From NCBI RefSeq assembly GCF_001888055.1, contig NZ_LXHZ01000027.1:1-64000 (forward strand): a stretch of DNA of 64,000 nt, in the 5' to 3' direction. This document shows, in pieces, positions 48,835-58,996 of this stretch; position 1 is the stretch's first letter; every line of letters begins with the position of its first letter. The notes below the pieces were generated by a model, which was not told the origin of the DNA, made no database searches, and worked only from the letters and a program-made list of their open reading frames with translations. Position numbers and translations under genes: made by a program. The stretch is from Rappaport israeli. GTDB taxonomy: Bacteria > Pseudomonadota > Gammaproteobacteria > Cardiobacteriales > Cardiobacteriaceae.

Positions 48835-49770
48835 TTATTTGTTGAACTCTAAGCGGTTAAGAATGTGGGTGAGGGGGTTTGTTTGATTGGGGTCGATAAG
48901 TGGAAGCTCTAGTTGGATTTGTAGGCGGTTGCGCATCCATGTAATTTGGCGTTTGGCAAGTTGGCGGGTGGCGATAATGCCAAGTTCGATGGCTTGATTT
49001 AAAGAGTGTTGTCCTTCAAGATATTGCCAGAGTTGGCGGTAACCAACGCTGCGCATGGAGGGGTGGTCGGCGCTAAGGTTTGGGCGGGCTTTGAGTTGGG
49101 CGACTTCATCAATAAATCCTTGTTTGAGCATTTGATGAAAGCGCTGTTTAATGCGCTGGTGAAGAACTGCGCGTTCGGGATAGAGTCCGATGGCGGTGAT
49201 GTGCCAGTTAGGGGGTTGGGGGGATTGGGTGAAGAGTTGGCTGGGTGGGGTGTGGGTGAGTTGGTAGAGTTCGTGTAGGCGGATAAGGCGTTGGCGGTCG
49301 GTTGGGGCAATTTTGGCGGCGCTGATGGGGTCGTATTGGGCTAGTTTGTCGTGCATGGCGGTTAGTCCAATGGTGGCGATTTCTGCTTCAATTTTTGCGC
49401 GGATTTGGGGGTTTGCTGGGGGGAGGTCGTCTAATCCGCCAAGTAGGGCATGAATGTAGAGCATGGTGCCTCCTACAAGTATGGGGAGGCGGTTGTGTTG
49501 ATGCGCTTGTTGGATGTGTTGCTGGGCTTGGCGACAAAATTGGGCGGCGCTGTAGGTTTGTTCGGGTTCGATGAGGTCGATGAGGGCGTGTGGGTGTTGT
49601 TGTAGGGTTTGGCGGTCGGGTTTGGCGGTGCCTATGTCCATATGGCGGTAGATTTGCGCGGAATCTACACTGATGAGTTGGCTTGGGTGGTGCTGGGCAA
49701 GTGTGAGTGCAAGTTCGGTTTTGCCTGAGGCGGTTGCCCCTAGAATGATGACGAGAGGTTTTGGGTTCAT
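48835..49770 (-). CDS. miaA: tRNA dimethylallyltransferase
   Basis: Makes i6A37 in tRNAs reading U-starting codons. About 311 residues from ATG 49770. ILGATASGKTELALTLA near residue 7, the VDSAQIYRHMDIGTAKP block, LVGGTMLYIHALLGG and RQLAKRQITWMRN are diagnostic. The ATG overlaps the mutL TGA (ATGA); an upstream in-frame ATG at 49842 lies inside mutL. Confidence 0.95.
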   Translation of the reverse strand: MNPKPLVIILGATASGKTELALTLAQHHPSQLISVDSAQIYRHMDIGTAKPDRQTLQQHPHALIDLIEPEQTYSAAQFCRQAQQHIQQAHQHNRLPILVGGTMLYIHALLGGLDDLPPANPQIRAKIEAEIATIGLTAMHDKLAQYDPISAAKIAPTDRQRLIRLHELYQLTHTPPSQLFTQSPQPPNWHITAIGLYPERAVLHQRIKQRFHQMLKQGFIDEVAQLKARPNLSADHPSMRSVGYRQLWQYLEGQHSLNQAIELGIIATRQLAKRQITWMRNRLQIQLELPLIDPNQTNPLTHILNRLEFNK

Positions 49771-51554
49771 TGTCCGCGCATAAAAAATTGATTGAGTTGG
49801 TCGATGCTTAATGCGATCCATGTGGGTCGTCCATGGTTGCATTGGGCGGAGGCGGGGGTATGTTCGAGGTCGCGCAGGAGTTGGTTCATTTCACTTAGAC
49901 TTAGGGGGTCGCCACAACGGATGGCTTTGTGGCAGGAGAGTGTGGAGAGGATTTGATGATGGAGGTGTTCGAGTTGGGTGCTGGAGGGGTATTGGCTGAG
50001 TTCGGTTAGAAGGTCTTGTAAAAGGGTGCTGATATCAGCGCGTTTGAGGCGTTCGGGAACGGCGTCAATGGTGAGGATGTCGTTTTCTAGCGTGAGGTCA
50101 AAGCCAAGGCGCTCAAGGGTGGGCTGGTGTTGGATGTAGGCTTCGCTTTGTTCGGGGGTGAGGTCGAGGGTTTGGGCGATAAGGAGATGTTGGCGAGCAA
50201 TGCTGTGGCTGTGTAGTTGGGCTTTTAGGCGTTCGTAGAGAATACGTTCGTGAGCGGCGTGGGTGTCTACGAGAATAAGTCCTTGCTGGTTTTGTGCGAG
50301 GATAAAGATGTGGTGGATGTGTCCTATGGCATAGCCTAGGGGATGATCATGGGATTGAGGGCTGGGCGAGGGTGTAGGAGATGGGGGAGGAGTGGGAATG
50401 CTTTGTGCCCATTGATAGTAATGGCGGGTTTCAGCCAAGCTAGGCGTTGGGTTTTTTGTGGCGGAATAAGATGGGGGGTAGTTTGCAGATTTTGTGCTTA
50501 GGGAGAGCGGTATGTTGGGTTGAGATGCAGGAGGGGTGGGTTGAGTTGGCAGAGGTTGTGGCGCGCTGGGTAGGCGTGTTCCCCGCAGGGCATGATTGAG
50601 GGTGCTGTAGATAAAATCGTGGGTAAGCCGTGGTTCACGAAAGCGGACTTCATGTTTGGCGGGATGGGCATTAACATCAATCCAATCTGGTGGGAGTTCA
50701 AGGTGGAGTACAAAGATGGGATGAGCGCTTTTGTGTAAGACGTCTTGATAGGCTTGTTTGATGGCATGAACGATGACTTTATCGCGAATCATGCGTTGAT
50801 TGATAAAAAAATGTTGTTTGTCGGTTTGGCTGTGGGTGTAGGTGGGTAGCCCAACCCAGCCCCATAAGCGTAGGTGGGCGTTGGTGGCTTCAATGGGAAT
50901 GGATTGTTCGAGCATATCTTCACCCATGACGCTGATTAGGCGTTCTTCTGGGGTGTTGCCTGTATAGTGGCAGAGGGGTTTACTATGATGATTTAGGGTG
51001 AGGCTTAAGCTTTGATGGCTTAGCGCTAGGCGGGCGATGAGTTGCTGGATATGGTAGCGTTCGGTGCGTTCAGATTTGAGGAATTTTTTGCGTGCTGGGG
51101 TGTTGTAGAAAAGGTCGCGGATTTCAATGGTGGTGCCGATAGGGTGGGCGATTGGACTGGGGATATCGCTGATATGAGGGATAATGCGGTAGGCGAGGTC
51201 GCTATCTTTATGGCGACTGATGAGTGTGGTTTTAGAAACGGAGGCGATGCTGGGGAGTGCTTCGCCACGAAATCCTAAGGTTTGGATGTGTTCTAGGTCA
51301 TCGAAGGTGCGGATTTTGCTGGTGGCGTGGGTGGCAAACGCTAAAGGGAGATCTTCAGCGATGATGCCATGCCCGTTATCGCGTACGCGAATTAGCGCGC
51401 TGCCACCGTCTTCGAGGTCGAGGTCAATTTGGGTGGCGTGCGCGTCTATGGCATTTTCAACCAGCTCTTTTACAACCGATGCGGGGCGCTCGATAACTTC
51501 TCCTGCGGCGATTTGGTTAATCAGTGCATTAGGGAGCGGTTGAATTCTTGCCAT
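49767..51554 (-). CDS. mutL: DNA mismatch repair protein MutL
   Basis: GHKL ATPase that couples MutS to MutH or other nucleases. 595 residues. IAAGEVIERPASVVKELVENAIDA, DNGHGI, ATSKIRTFDDL and GTTIEIRDLFYNTPARKKFLK are the N-terminal motifs. The linker is P/S/T-rich (residues about 340-400), and the C-terminal dimerisation domain has HAAHERILYERL. It lacks the DQHA(x)2E(x)4E endonuclease motif, as in MutH-using species. Upstream of miaA. Confidence 0.95.
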   Translation of the reverse strand: MARIQPLPNALINQIAAGEVIERPASVVKELVENAIDAHATQIDLDLEDGGSALIRVRDNGHGIIAEDLPLAFATHATSKIRTFDDLEHIQTLGFRGEALPSIASVSKTTLISRHKDSDLAYRIIPHISDIPSPIAHPIGTTIEIRDLFYNTPARKKFLKSERTERYHIQQLIARLALSHQSLSLTLNHHSKPLCHYTGNTPEERLISVMGEDMLEQSIPIEATNAHLRLWGWVGLPTYTHSQTDKQHFFINQRMIRDKVIVHAIKQAYQDVLHKSAHPIFVLHLELPPDWIDVNAHPAKHEVRFREPRLTHDFIYSTLNHALRGTRLPSAPQPLPTQPTPPASQPNIPLSLSTKSANYPPSYSATKNPTPSLAETRHYYQWAQSIPTPPPSPTPSPSPQSHDHPLGYAIGHIHHIFILAQNQQGLILVDTHAAHERILYERLKAQLHSHSIARQHLLIAQTLDLTPEQSEAYIQHQPTLERLGFDLTLENDILTIDAVPERLKRADISTLLQDLLTELSQYPSSTQLEHLHHQILSTLSCHKAIRCGDPLSLSEMNQLLRDLEHTPASAQCNHGRPTWIALSIDQLNQFFMRGQ

Positions 51555-51563
51555 GCTTTAGTG

Positions 51564-52727
51564 TTATAAATGGGCTTGAATGGTTTCTAATACGGCGCGC
51601 GCTTGAGAGGGTTCAAGAGGTTGACCTTGGGCGGTTTGGATAATCACAATGCTGTGCTGACCTTGGTCAGCTAGGCGCACGAGATAGTGTGGGCGGGGAG
51701 GGGCTTGGGTGTTTTGAGGTTGATTGCCCCAGAGTTTGTTCCATAGGCTTTGTTGGTTGGTTTGTGCGTCGCTTTGTGGAGCGTAGCGCACGAGATAGGC
51801 GCCATCCTTTTGATTTTGTTGCTCAAAGGCGAAGCTGGCATTATCAAGAGCGATGCCTAAAATGCGCCATGCATAGGCATATTCACCGTTGATGATGAGT
51901 GCAGGTTGCGCGTCTGGTAATAGGGTGAGTTGGGTTTGTATGCCTGTATTTTGATGTGCTTGTGTGGCGTTTGTGTTGTGGTGTTGGCGACGTTGTTCAG
52001 CAGAGATAAAAAGTGCTAAACGGCGCGTCATTTCAAGTTGTAAGGCTGGATTGTCGTTATCTGAGAGGCTCCAAGCAAAGCCTGAAGGGTCTTTCTCTGA
52101 GAGGTGGTCATATTGGGGTTCTTCTACTGCTTGTGTGTAAAGTAAGGTTACTTGGGTGGTGGTTGGGCTGACTTTGCTAAATTGGATGCGGTAGCGGTCG
52201 CGCTCGCCACTGTCGCTAATAAATTCGACTAAACTTCCAATAAAACCACTTAATCCTGCTGAGGGAGTATTGGCGCGGTTTTCTAGCCAATCTGTTTGCA
52301 TGATGCCGAGGCTAGGTTCTTGAGTGGTTAGGCGGATACCGTTGTTATCCCAATAGCGTTTGACAAGTTGCCAAGTGGTGGTGGCGTCGTTATTAACCAG
52401 TAAATAAGGCAGTGTACCATTTGTTTCAATTACTTCTACACCATAAAGCTCGGGCAACACTTCAATATAACCTCGACTGTTGCGAATGGCGTTATCTTGT
52501 TGGTAGGCTTGATAGCTGGCGATAATGTTGGGATTAAAATCAGGGATGATTAGCTGGTCATCAATGGCAGCGCTGGAAAGGTTGGGCGGAATTTCTAGTT
52601 GTTTGCCTACGCTACTTTGACGGTAATCAGGGCGTCTATCGGGGATTGCGTCCCGAATATTGCCTGTACAGGCGCTAAGAGCCAAGGTGCTAGAAAGTGC
52701 AGTTAGAGTGATAATAAATTTATTCAC
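51564..52727 (-). CDS. bamC: outer-membrane assembly lipoprotein BamC
   Basis: Lipoprotein of the BAM complex, 387 residues. The signal peptide ends LALSACTG. The unstructured lasso region follows (PDYRQSSVGKQLEIPPNLS), then helix-grip domains (NNDATTTWQLVKRYW...). The dapA-bamC order is the E. coli one. The C-terminal domain has an extended Q-rich insertion, so the match is family-level rather than close. Confidence 0.87.
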   Translation of the reverse strand: MNKFIITLTALSSTLALSACTGNIRDAIPDRRPDYRQSSVGKQLEIPPNLSSAAIDDQLIIPDFNPNIIASYQAYQQDNAIRNSRGYIEVLPELYGVEVIETNGTLPYLLVNNDATTTWQLVKRYWDNNGIRLTTQEPSLGIMQTDWLENRANTPSAGLSGFIGSLVEFISDSGERDRYRIQFSKVSPTTTQVTLLYTQAVEEPQYDHLSEKDPSGFAWSLSDNDNPALQLEMTRRLALFISAEQRRQHHNTNATQAHQNTGIQTQLTLLPDAQPALIINGEYAYAWRILGIALDNASFAFEQQNQKDGAYLVRYAPQSDAQTNQQSLWNKLWGNQPQNTQAPPRPHYLVRLADQGQHSIVIIQTAQGQPLEPSQARAVLETIQAHL

Positions 52728-52769
52728 AGGATTACCTTTTTTATCGTGTGGCTTGAAAAGGCGGTTATT

Positions 52770-53651
52770 CTATAGGATTTTTGCCTGCTGTAGAGCTTTT
52801 TCTACGATGGATTGATGCTCTTCATCCAGTTCAACGAGTGGCAGGCGAATGCCATTGTCAATTTTTCCCATGCGTTGCAATGCCCATTTTACAGGCATGG
52901 GGTTGGTTTGAGTAAACATGGCCTCATGCAAGGTTGCAATGCTTTGATTAAGCGCCAAACAGGCGGATTCATCGCCTTTGAGTCCTTTATCGATGAGGTC
53001 ATGCATTTGTTTGGGCGCAATATTAGCGGTAACGGAAATGACGCCATCAATCAGTCCACTGCACACAGCGCGAGCGCTAATGCCGTCTTCTCCACAAAGA
53101 ATTGAAAAGTTGCTTGGGCGTGGGAAATGTTGGCGCAAAATTTCAAGGCGTTCGTAGGTGCTGGCTTCTTTAATGCCGACGATATTTTTGATTTTAGCCA
53201 GTTCAACGACAGTTTCAGGGAGCAGGTCGCATGATGTCCGCCCAGGGACGTTATAGAGTAATAAAGGAAGTGGCACAGATTGCGCAATTTGTGAAAAATG
53301 ACGGTATAAGCCACTTTGTGGGGGTTTGTTGTAATAGGGGACAACTTGTAATGTGGCATCGCATCCGCCCTGATAAGCAGAGAATGTTAGGTCAATCGCT
53401 TCTTTGGTAGCATTAGCGCCTGCACCTGCAATAACAGGGACGCGCTTATTGACGCACTCAACACTAAAACGAATCACTGCTTTATGTTCATCATGGCTTA
53501 AAGTGGCGGATTCTCCCGTGGTGCCAACCGATACGATGGCATCAGTGCCTTGTTGGATTTGCCATTCAATAAGGGTTTCTAATGCTTGCCAATCAATTGT
53601 GCCGTCTGCGCTCATGGGGGTGACTAGGGCGACCATAGAACCTGTAAACAT
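52770..53651 (-). CDS. dapA: 4-hydroxy-tetrahydrodipicolinate synthase
   Basis: First committed step to lysine and meso-diaminopimelate, condensing pyruvate and aspartate semialdehyde. 293 residues. GTTGESATL near residue 44, YNVPGRTSCDL with the catalytic Tyr, and VGIKEAST with the Schiff-base Lys are present. It feeds peptidoglycan. Upstream of bamC. Confidence 0.95.
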   Translation of the reverse strand: MFTGSMVALVTPMSADGTIDWQALETLIEWQIQQGTDAIVSVGTTGESATLSHDEHKAVIRFSVECVNKRVPVIAGAGANATKEAIDLTFSAYQGGCDATLQVVPYYNKPPQSGLYRHFSQIAQSVPLPLLLYNVPGRTSCDLLPETVVELAKIKNIVGIKEASTYERLEILRQHFPRPSNFSILCGEDGISARAVCSGLIDGVISVTANIAPKQMHDLIDKGLKGDESACLALNQSIATLHEAMFTQTNPMPVKWALQRMGKIDNGIRLPLVELDEEHQSIVEKALQQAKIL

Positions 53652-53791
53652 ATTTTTCTCCTATAATTTGCTGTCATGGTATGCGTTTTGTGGCATAAAA
53701 ATCAAGCTTGAATACAGAGAGGAAAAAGCGCGATATTTTTATTATTAGGCGTTAAGATATCATCTTTTTTTTAATTAAATTGTGAGGATAT

Positions 53792-54283
53792 ATGGCAAAG
53801 CAATCAAAACTTGATTGGGAAGAATTGGCTAAATTGGAAGTAGCAAGCACTGACAATATAAATTTCAAAATGGGGGATTTGCTTGGGCGGTGGTGTGTGA
53901 TTTATTTCTATCCTAAGGACTTAACCTCTGGATGCACAACAGAAGGGCAGGATTTTAGAGATTATTTTGCTGAATTTGCATCGCTTGGGGTGGATATTTA
54001 TGGGGTGTCGCGTGATAACTTGAGTTTGCATGAAAAGTTTAAGGAAAAACATGATTTCCCTTTTGCTTTGTTGAGTGATTCTGAAGAAAAATTGTGTCAG
54101 GCTTTTGATGTGATTAAAGAAAAGAAAAATTTTGGCAAGACTTATATGGGGATTGTACGCAGTACATTTTTGCTTAATGCTGAGGGTGAGGTGGTCAAAT
54201 CATGGCGCAATGTGAAGGTTAAGGGGCATGTGCAGGCGGTACTTGAGGCGACTCGTGAGTTAAAAAAGGATTTGTTGGATTAA
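53792..54283 (+). CDS. bcp: BCP/PrxQ-type peroxiredoxin
   Basis: 163-residue thioredoxin-fold peroxidase. FYPKDLTSGCTTEGQDFRDY has the peroxidatic Cys (near residue 49). Where E. coli Bcp has its resolving Cys five residues later, this protein has Gln (GCTTEGQ). Another Cys, in EKLCQAFDV near residue 105, could be the partner. The enzyme reduces hydroperoxides with thioredoxin. Transcribed rightward, alone. Confidence 0.9.
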   Translation: MAKQSKLDWEELAKLEVASTDNINFKMGDLLGRWCVIYFYPKDLTSGCTTEGQDFRDYFAEFASLGVDIYGVSRDNLSLHEKFKEKHDFPFALLSDSEEKLCQAFDVIKEKKNFGKTYMGIVRSTFLLNAEGEVVKSWRNVKVKGHVQAVLEATRELKKDLLD

Positions 54284-54492
54284 CGTTTGGTGGCGTAAAT
54301 AGGATAAGAGTCGCCATCCCATTGATGTTTATCATCAGGAATAAAGACCAGCGCATCGCCGTTGTGGTTGGAAACAATCCAGCCACCTGGCACGGCGCTA
54401 CGGTATAAATTTGGTACAACTTTGTTTTTACTTTTAAGGCGTTGCCAAGTCAAAGTTGGGGTAGTTGAATCAAAAAGGTTTAAGAATTTCAT
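54280..54492 (-). CDS. hypothetical 70-residue protein, overlapping mnmG's end
   Basis: The frame opens MKFLNLFDS and contains [20 protein letters not shown] and [11 protein letters not shown]. It has no membrane segment. Aromatic-rich with a compact WIVS core; I know no family. The start overlaps the mnmG stop by four bases, and the stop overlaps bcp, so it belongs to the mnmG transcript. Confidence 0.55.
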   Translation of the reverse strand: MKFLNLFDSTTPTLTWQRLKSKNKVVPNLYRSAVPGGWIVSNHNGDALVFIPDDKHQWDGDSYPIYATKR

Positions 54493-56351
54493 GCTTCTGT
54501 TTGGTCTTTATTGTGTTTTTTAAAATGGATGAGCAGGATTGAGATGGCTGCAGGGGTAACACCTGAGATGCGCGCGGCTTGCGCGATGTTTTCTGGTTGT
54601 ACTTTTTGTAGTTTTTCCGCTACTTCTGCCGAAAGGCTGGTAACTTGGCGGTAGTCGTAGGGAATGGGTAATTTTTGTTGTTGGTGTTTTTGAATTTTTT
54701 CAACTTCGAGTTGTTGGCGGCTGATATAGCCAGCGTATTTATTTTGAATTTCTACTTGCTCAATAACGCTAGGTTTTAGGTCGGGATTTTGTGAAATAGC
54801 GCCGAAGTCGATAAGGCTTTGGTAGTTGATTTCAGGGCGCTTTAAGAGTTCCTGTGCGCTAATGGATTGTTTGAGTTCGGGATATTGTTTGGGGTTGACT
54901 AGGGTTTGTGCAAGTTGCTGTTGGGTGTGTTCAATAGCATCGAGTTTGGCGCATAGGGTTTCATAGCGATATTGGCTAACCAATCCTAGTTGATGCCCAA
55001 TTGGAGTGAGACGGGCATCAGCATTGTCTTCTCTTAGAAGTAGGCGGTGTTCAGCGCGTGAGGTAAACATGCGGTAGGGTTCGCTAGTGCCTTGGGTAAT
55101 CAGATCATCTACTAATACACCAAGATAGGCTTGGTCGCGCAAGGGATACCATGGGTCTTGCTCTTTAATGCGCAGCGCGGCATTGAGTCCAGCAAGAAGT
55201 CCTTGAGCGGCTGCTTCTTCATAGCCTGTTGTGCCGTTGACTTGTCCTGCAAAAAATAGGTTGCGAATGTGTTTGCTTTCCAGATGATGATAGAGACCTT
55301 GAGGATTAAAAAAATCGTATTCGATGGCATACCCTGGGCGAGTGATAAAGGCGTTTTCTAGTCCTTTGATGGAGTGGATGTATTTAAGCTGTGCTTCAAA
55401 AGGAAGGCTGGTAGAGACGCCGTTTGGATACAGTTCGTTAGTGGTGAGGCTTTCGGGTTCGATAAAAACTTGATGGCTGTTTTTATCGCTAAAACGCATG
55501 ACTTTATCCTCAATCGAGGGGCAGTAGCGAGGGCCGCTGGCATGAATGACGCCACTATAAATAGGGGATTGATCAAGATATTGGCGGATGATGTCGTGCG
55601 TTTGTTCGTTGGTATGTGCGATATAGCAAGAGACTTGGCGTGGATGTTGGTTGATGTTGCCTAGATAGGAAAAGACTGGGCGCTCTATATCGCCAGCTTG
55701 TTCGGTTAACATAGAAAAATCAACACTGAGCGCATCTAATCTTGGGGGGGTGCCAGTTTTTAGGCGAGCGACGTCAAAAGGGAGGTCGCGCAATTTTTCT
55801 GCCAAATCAATCGCGGCAGGGTCGCCTGCTCGTCCACCTGAGAAACCATTTAATCCAACGTGGATTTTACCGCCCAAGAATGTGCCAGCGGTAATGACAA
55901 TACAATGTGCATAAAAATCAATTTGATGCTTGGTGCTTACGCCACAAACTTGATCACCTTTTAAAAGAAGGTCGGTTACAGGTGATTGGAAAATATCCAA
56001 ATTCTCTTGATTTTCGACCATGCTGCGAATAGCGCTACGATAAAGATTACGGTCAGCTTGCGCGCGGGTAGCGCGAACAGCGGGACCTTTGCGACTATTA
56101 AGCGTGCGCCACTGTATGCCGGCTTGGTCAGCTGCTTTTGCCATAAGACCATCTAAAGCATCGATTTCTTTAACAAGATGACCTTTGCCAATACCGCCAA
56201 TGGCTGGATTGCAACTCATTTGTCCGATGGTTTCGATGTTGTGCGTAAGTAATAAAGTAGAGACGCCCATACGTGCTGCTGCACAAGCGGCTTCTGTGCC
56301 TGCATGACCGCCGCCAACGACGATAACATCATAGTGTTTTGGATAATTCAT
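54489..56351 (-). CDS. mnmG: tRNA uridine-5-carboxymethylaminomethyl modification enzyme MnmG
   Basis: FAD enzyme that with MnmE modifies wobble uridine 34. 620 residues. [22 protein letters not shown] at the N-terminus binds FAD. The family blocks [25 protein letters not shown] and [11 protein letters not shown], and the C-terminal helical [16 protein letters not shown], are all present. Intact. Confidence 0.95.
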   Translation of the reverse strand: MNYPKHYDVIVVGGGHAGTEAACAAARMGVSTLLLTHNIETIGQMSCNPAIGGIGKGHLVKEIDALDGLMAKAADQAGIQWRTLNSRKGPAVRATRAQADRNLYRSAIRSMVENQENLDIFQSPVTDLLLKGDQVCGVSTKHQIDFYAHCIVITAGTFLGGKIHVGLNGFSGGRAGDPAAIDLAEKLRDLPFDVARLKTGTPPRLDALSVDFSMLTEQAGDIERPVFSYLGNINQHPRQVSCYIAHTNEQTHDIIRQYLDQSPIYSGVIHASGPRYCPSIEDKVMRFSDKNSHQVFIEPESLTTNELYPNGVSTSLPFEAQLKYIHSIKGLENAFITRPGYAIEYDFFNPQGLYHHLESKHIRNLFFAGQVNGTTGYEEAAAQGLLAGLNAALRIKEQDPWYPLRDQAYLGVLVDDLITQGTSEPYRMFTSRAEHRLLLREDNADARLTPIGHQLGLVSQYRYETLCAKLDAIEHTQQQLAQTLVNPKQYPELKQSISAQELLKRPEINYQSLIDFGAISQNPDLKPSVIEQVEIQNKYAGYISRQQLEVEKIQKHQQQKLPIPYDYRQVTSLSAEVAEKLQKVQPENIAQAARISGVTPAAISILLIHFKKHNKDQTEA

Positions 56352-56430
56352 GGCGCAAGATAAGGAGTTAAAAGGGGCGCTATGATACGTTGTTCAATAA
56401 GTGTTTTCAATGATTTTGCAGGGCTTATAG

Positions 56431-56944
56431 TTAAAGAATCTGTATTAAATGAGCGAGTAGGCGGCGAATAAGGTTGAGTAAAAATAAAGCGGCTATAGGA
56501 GAGAAATCTAATCCGCCAAAAGAAGGGATTAGGCGACGAATGGGAGCGAGTAGCCACTCGTGGCAACTGAGCATGATTTGCATGACACTTTGACGAGGAT
56601 TGGTTTGTAACCATGAGCCGATGACTGCAATAATCATGCTGTAAAAAACAATATCAATCCAAGTGTTTAAAAATAAAAATAAAAATACCAAATTTTAAAC
56701 CAAGAGCAAGGTTATGCAGTAGCCCAATGCCAACTAGTATTGAAAGCAATAGGGCGACGAATAATGCGGAGAGGTCGTAGCGTTTAGTGCGAAAAAGAGC
56801 GCGAAAAGGTAAAACGATGGGATTGGTGAGTTCGTTAAGCTTTAAGACAATGGGGTTGACTCCAAGACGGTAAAGATTAACGTGAAAACGTACGATAAAT
56901 ACGCCAATAAATAATTTAATGAAAAAAATAAGTATGGACATCAT
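56431..56944 (-). CDS. yggT: YggT-family membrane protein, one apparent frameshift
   Basis: Two repeats of the YggT unit. The first half has LIFFIKLFIGVFIVRFHVNLYRLG and NPIVLPFRALF; the second has IVFYSMIIAVIGSWL and HEWLLAPIRRLIPSFGGLDFSPIAALFLL. The halves differ by one frame near 56675 in a run of ATTTTT units, where one T too many or two too few explains it. About 170 residues. ATG 56944 follows AGGA after proC. Confidence 0.8.
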
Positions 56945-56946
56945 GG

Positions 56947-57789
56947 TTACCAATCCTTTGTGAGGTCATCTTTTAACGCGCGATTTTTTTCTATTGTGGC
57001 GGTAAAGGTATTACGAACCAATGTGTCTATGTCGTGTGATTCCATGATTTTAATGCCTTCGGCGGTTGTGCCTCCTGCAACAGCAATTTTATCGCAGAAG
57101 TGTTTAAAACTAGGGGATGGGTCTTCGCTTTCTAGAGCAAGCGTCGCAGCGCCCATGGCGGTAACGGAAAGAATGTCAAAAAGTTCGTCTGCCTCAAAAC
57201 CAAATTGTTCACCAGCTTGTGCCATAGACTGCATAAAACGAAACATAAAGGCTAGTCCGCTCCCTGATAGGGCAATAATGCCATCAAGCTGGATTTCATC
57301 GTCTAACCAAATGATAGAACCAGCGCTGTTGAAAATAGATTCAATGAGCGCCTCATCTTCCTCTAGGAGGTCAATATCGCTATAAAGTGCTGTAAGACCT
57401 GCTTGTTTTTCACTAGCAATATTCGGCATGGCTCGCACAATTAGCGCATCCCCTAGGATTTTGCGGTAGTCTTCTAATTCAATTCCAGCGGCTAGGGTGA
57501 TGATGAGTTTGTCCTCTAAATTATATTGGCTTAATTGCGTTAGTACGTCGTGCATCTGCTGGGGTTTGACTCCAAGAATAATAACGTCGCTATCATGAAC
57601 TAAGGCGGCGTTATCACAATGTGCGCGAATGTTAAATTGTTTGCCTACCGCTTGAGCATGTTCTGGGGTTTGGCAGGTGGCGCTCAGGCAATCGGGCGTG
57701 ATGTTGGTTTGTTCGTCTGTTAAGATTGCTGAAAGGATGGCGCGATTCATATGGCCTGCGCCTAAAAAACCGATATTGGGGTGGCTCAT
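56947..57789 (-). CDS. proC: pyrroline-5-carboxylate reductase
   Basis: Last step of proline synthesis. 280 residues. N-terminal GFLGAGHMNRAILSAIL binds NAD(P)H, VILGVKPQQMHDVL, RAMPNIASEKQAG and GSGLAFMFRFMQSMAQAG follow. The usual yggS between pilT and proC is absent. Divergent from pilT. Confidence 0.93.
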   Translation of the reverse strand: MSHPNIGFLGAGHMNRAILSAILTDEQTNITPDCLSATCQTPEHAQAVGKQFNIRAHCDNAALVHDSDVIILGVKPQQMHDVLTQLSQYNLEDKLIITLAAGIELEDYRKILGDALIVRAMPNIASEKQAGLTALYSDIDLLEEDEALIESIFNSAGSIIWLDDEIQLDGIIALSGSGLAFMFRFMQSMAQAGEQFGFEADELFDILSVTAMGAATLALESEDPSPSFKHFCDKIAVAGGTTAEGIKIMESHDIDTLVRNTFTATIEKNRALKDDLTKDW

Positions 57790-57910
57790 TTGTACCTCTA
57801 TTTTTAAAAAAAGTATTTTAACAGTTATGGGGGTTATTTTAAGTTAAAATGTTTTTCCTTTGGCGCAAGGCGTCAAAACTGAATTATTCTAATTGAATTA
57901 GGGAGTAGTT

Positions 57911-58960
57911 ATGGCTGAAGCGATGAACTTAGATGACTTGTTACGATTTTGTGCACAACAAAAAGCCTCGGATTTGCATTTAAGCGCAGGGTTACCGCCA
58001 ATGGTGCGGGTGGATGGGGATATTAAGCGTATTAATGCCCCTGTTTTAGAGACAGAAGATTTGCGCGATATGCTTTATGGCATTATGACCGATGAGCAAG
58101 TAAAAAACTTTGAATCCGATTGGGAAGCGGATTTTTCTATGCAATTGCGTGATGTTGCGCGCTTTCGTGTGAATGTGTTTAATCAAAATCGTGGGATGGG
58201 TGCGGTATTTCGTACTATTCCTAGTAAGGTTTTGACATTAGAAGAATTATCTGCGCCAGAAAAATTTAAGGAATTAATTGAAGTGGCGCGTGGATTGGTG
58301 TTGGTAACAGGCCCAACAGGTTCGGGTAAGTCTACTACTTTGGCGGCTATGCTCAATCATATTAATGAAACGAAAAGCGAGCATATTCTGACTGTAGAAG
58401 ATCCGATTGAATTTGTGCATGAATCAAAAAAATGTTTGGTCAACCAGCGTGAAGTGCATAGAGATACCCAGAGTTTTGCCAATGCTTTGCGTGCCGCACT
58501 GCGGGAAGATCCAGATATTATTCTTGTAGGGGAGATGCGGGATTTGGAGACCATTCGTTTGGCGCTAACCGCGGCAGAAACTGGACACTTGGTTTTTGGA
58601 ACCTTGCATACTAGTTCAGCTGCAAAAACTATTGACCGAATTATCGACGTATTCCCAGGAGATGAGAAACAGTTGGTGCGCTCCATGTTATCAGAATCTT
58701 TGCGTGCGGTTGTAGCACAAGCATTGGTTAAAAAAGTTGGCGGTGGACGGGCTGCAGCGCATGAGGTGTTGGTGGGAACTTCTGCGGTTAAAAACTTGAT
58801 TCGTGAGGATAAAGTAGCGCAGATTTATTCAATGATTCAAACAGGTTCACAACATGGAATGCAAACGCTTGACCAAAGCTTGCAACGCTTGGTGCAACAG
58901 GGCGTGATAGACCGCGCTTCAGCAGCAGGTAAAGCAAATGACCGTAATTTGTTTATTTGA
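57911..58960 (+). CDS. pilT: type IV pilus retraction ATPase PilT
   Basis: Hexameric motor that retracts type IV pili for twitching. 349 residues. An N-terminal PAS-like domain, then the Walker A VTGPTGSGKSTTLAAML, Asp box (EDPIEFVH), Walker B ILVGEMRDLETIRLALTAAETGHLVFGTLHT with His box, and AIRNLIRE-type helix (here AVKNLIRED). GGAGT precedes the ATG at 57911. Directly followed by pilU. Confidence 0.96.
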   Translation: MAEAMNLDDLLRFCAQQKASDLHLSAGLPPMVRVDGDIKRINAPVLETEDLRDMLYGIMTDEQVKNFESDWEADFSMQLRDVARFRVNVFNQNRGMGAVFRTIPSKVLTLEELSAPEKFKELIEVARGLVLVTGPTGSGKSTTLAAMLNHINETKSEHILTVEDPIEFVHESKKCLVNQREVHRDTQSFANALRAALREDPDIILVGEMRDLETIRLALTAAETGHLVFGTLHTSSAAKTIDRIIDVFPGDEKQLVRSMLSESLRAVVAQALVKKVGGGRAAAHEVLVGTSAVKNLIREDKVAQIYSMIQTGSQHGMQTLDQSLQRLVQQGVIDRASAAGKANDRNLFI

Positions 58961-58996
58961 GTGAGTTTTAATTTAATTTAGTCACCGAGAGATTTT

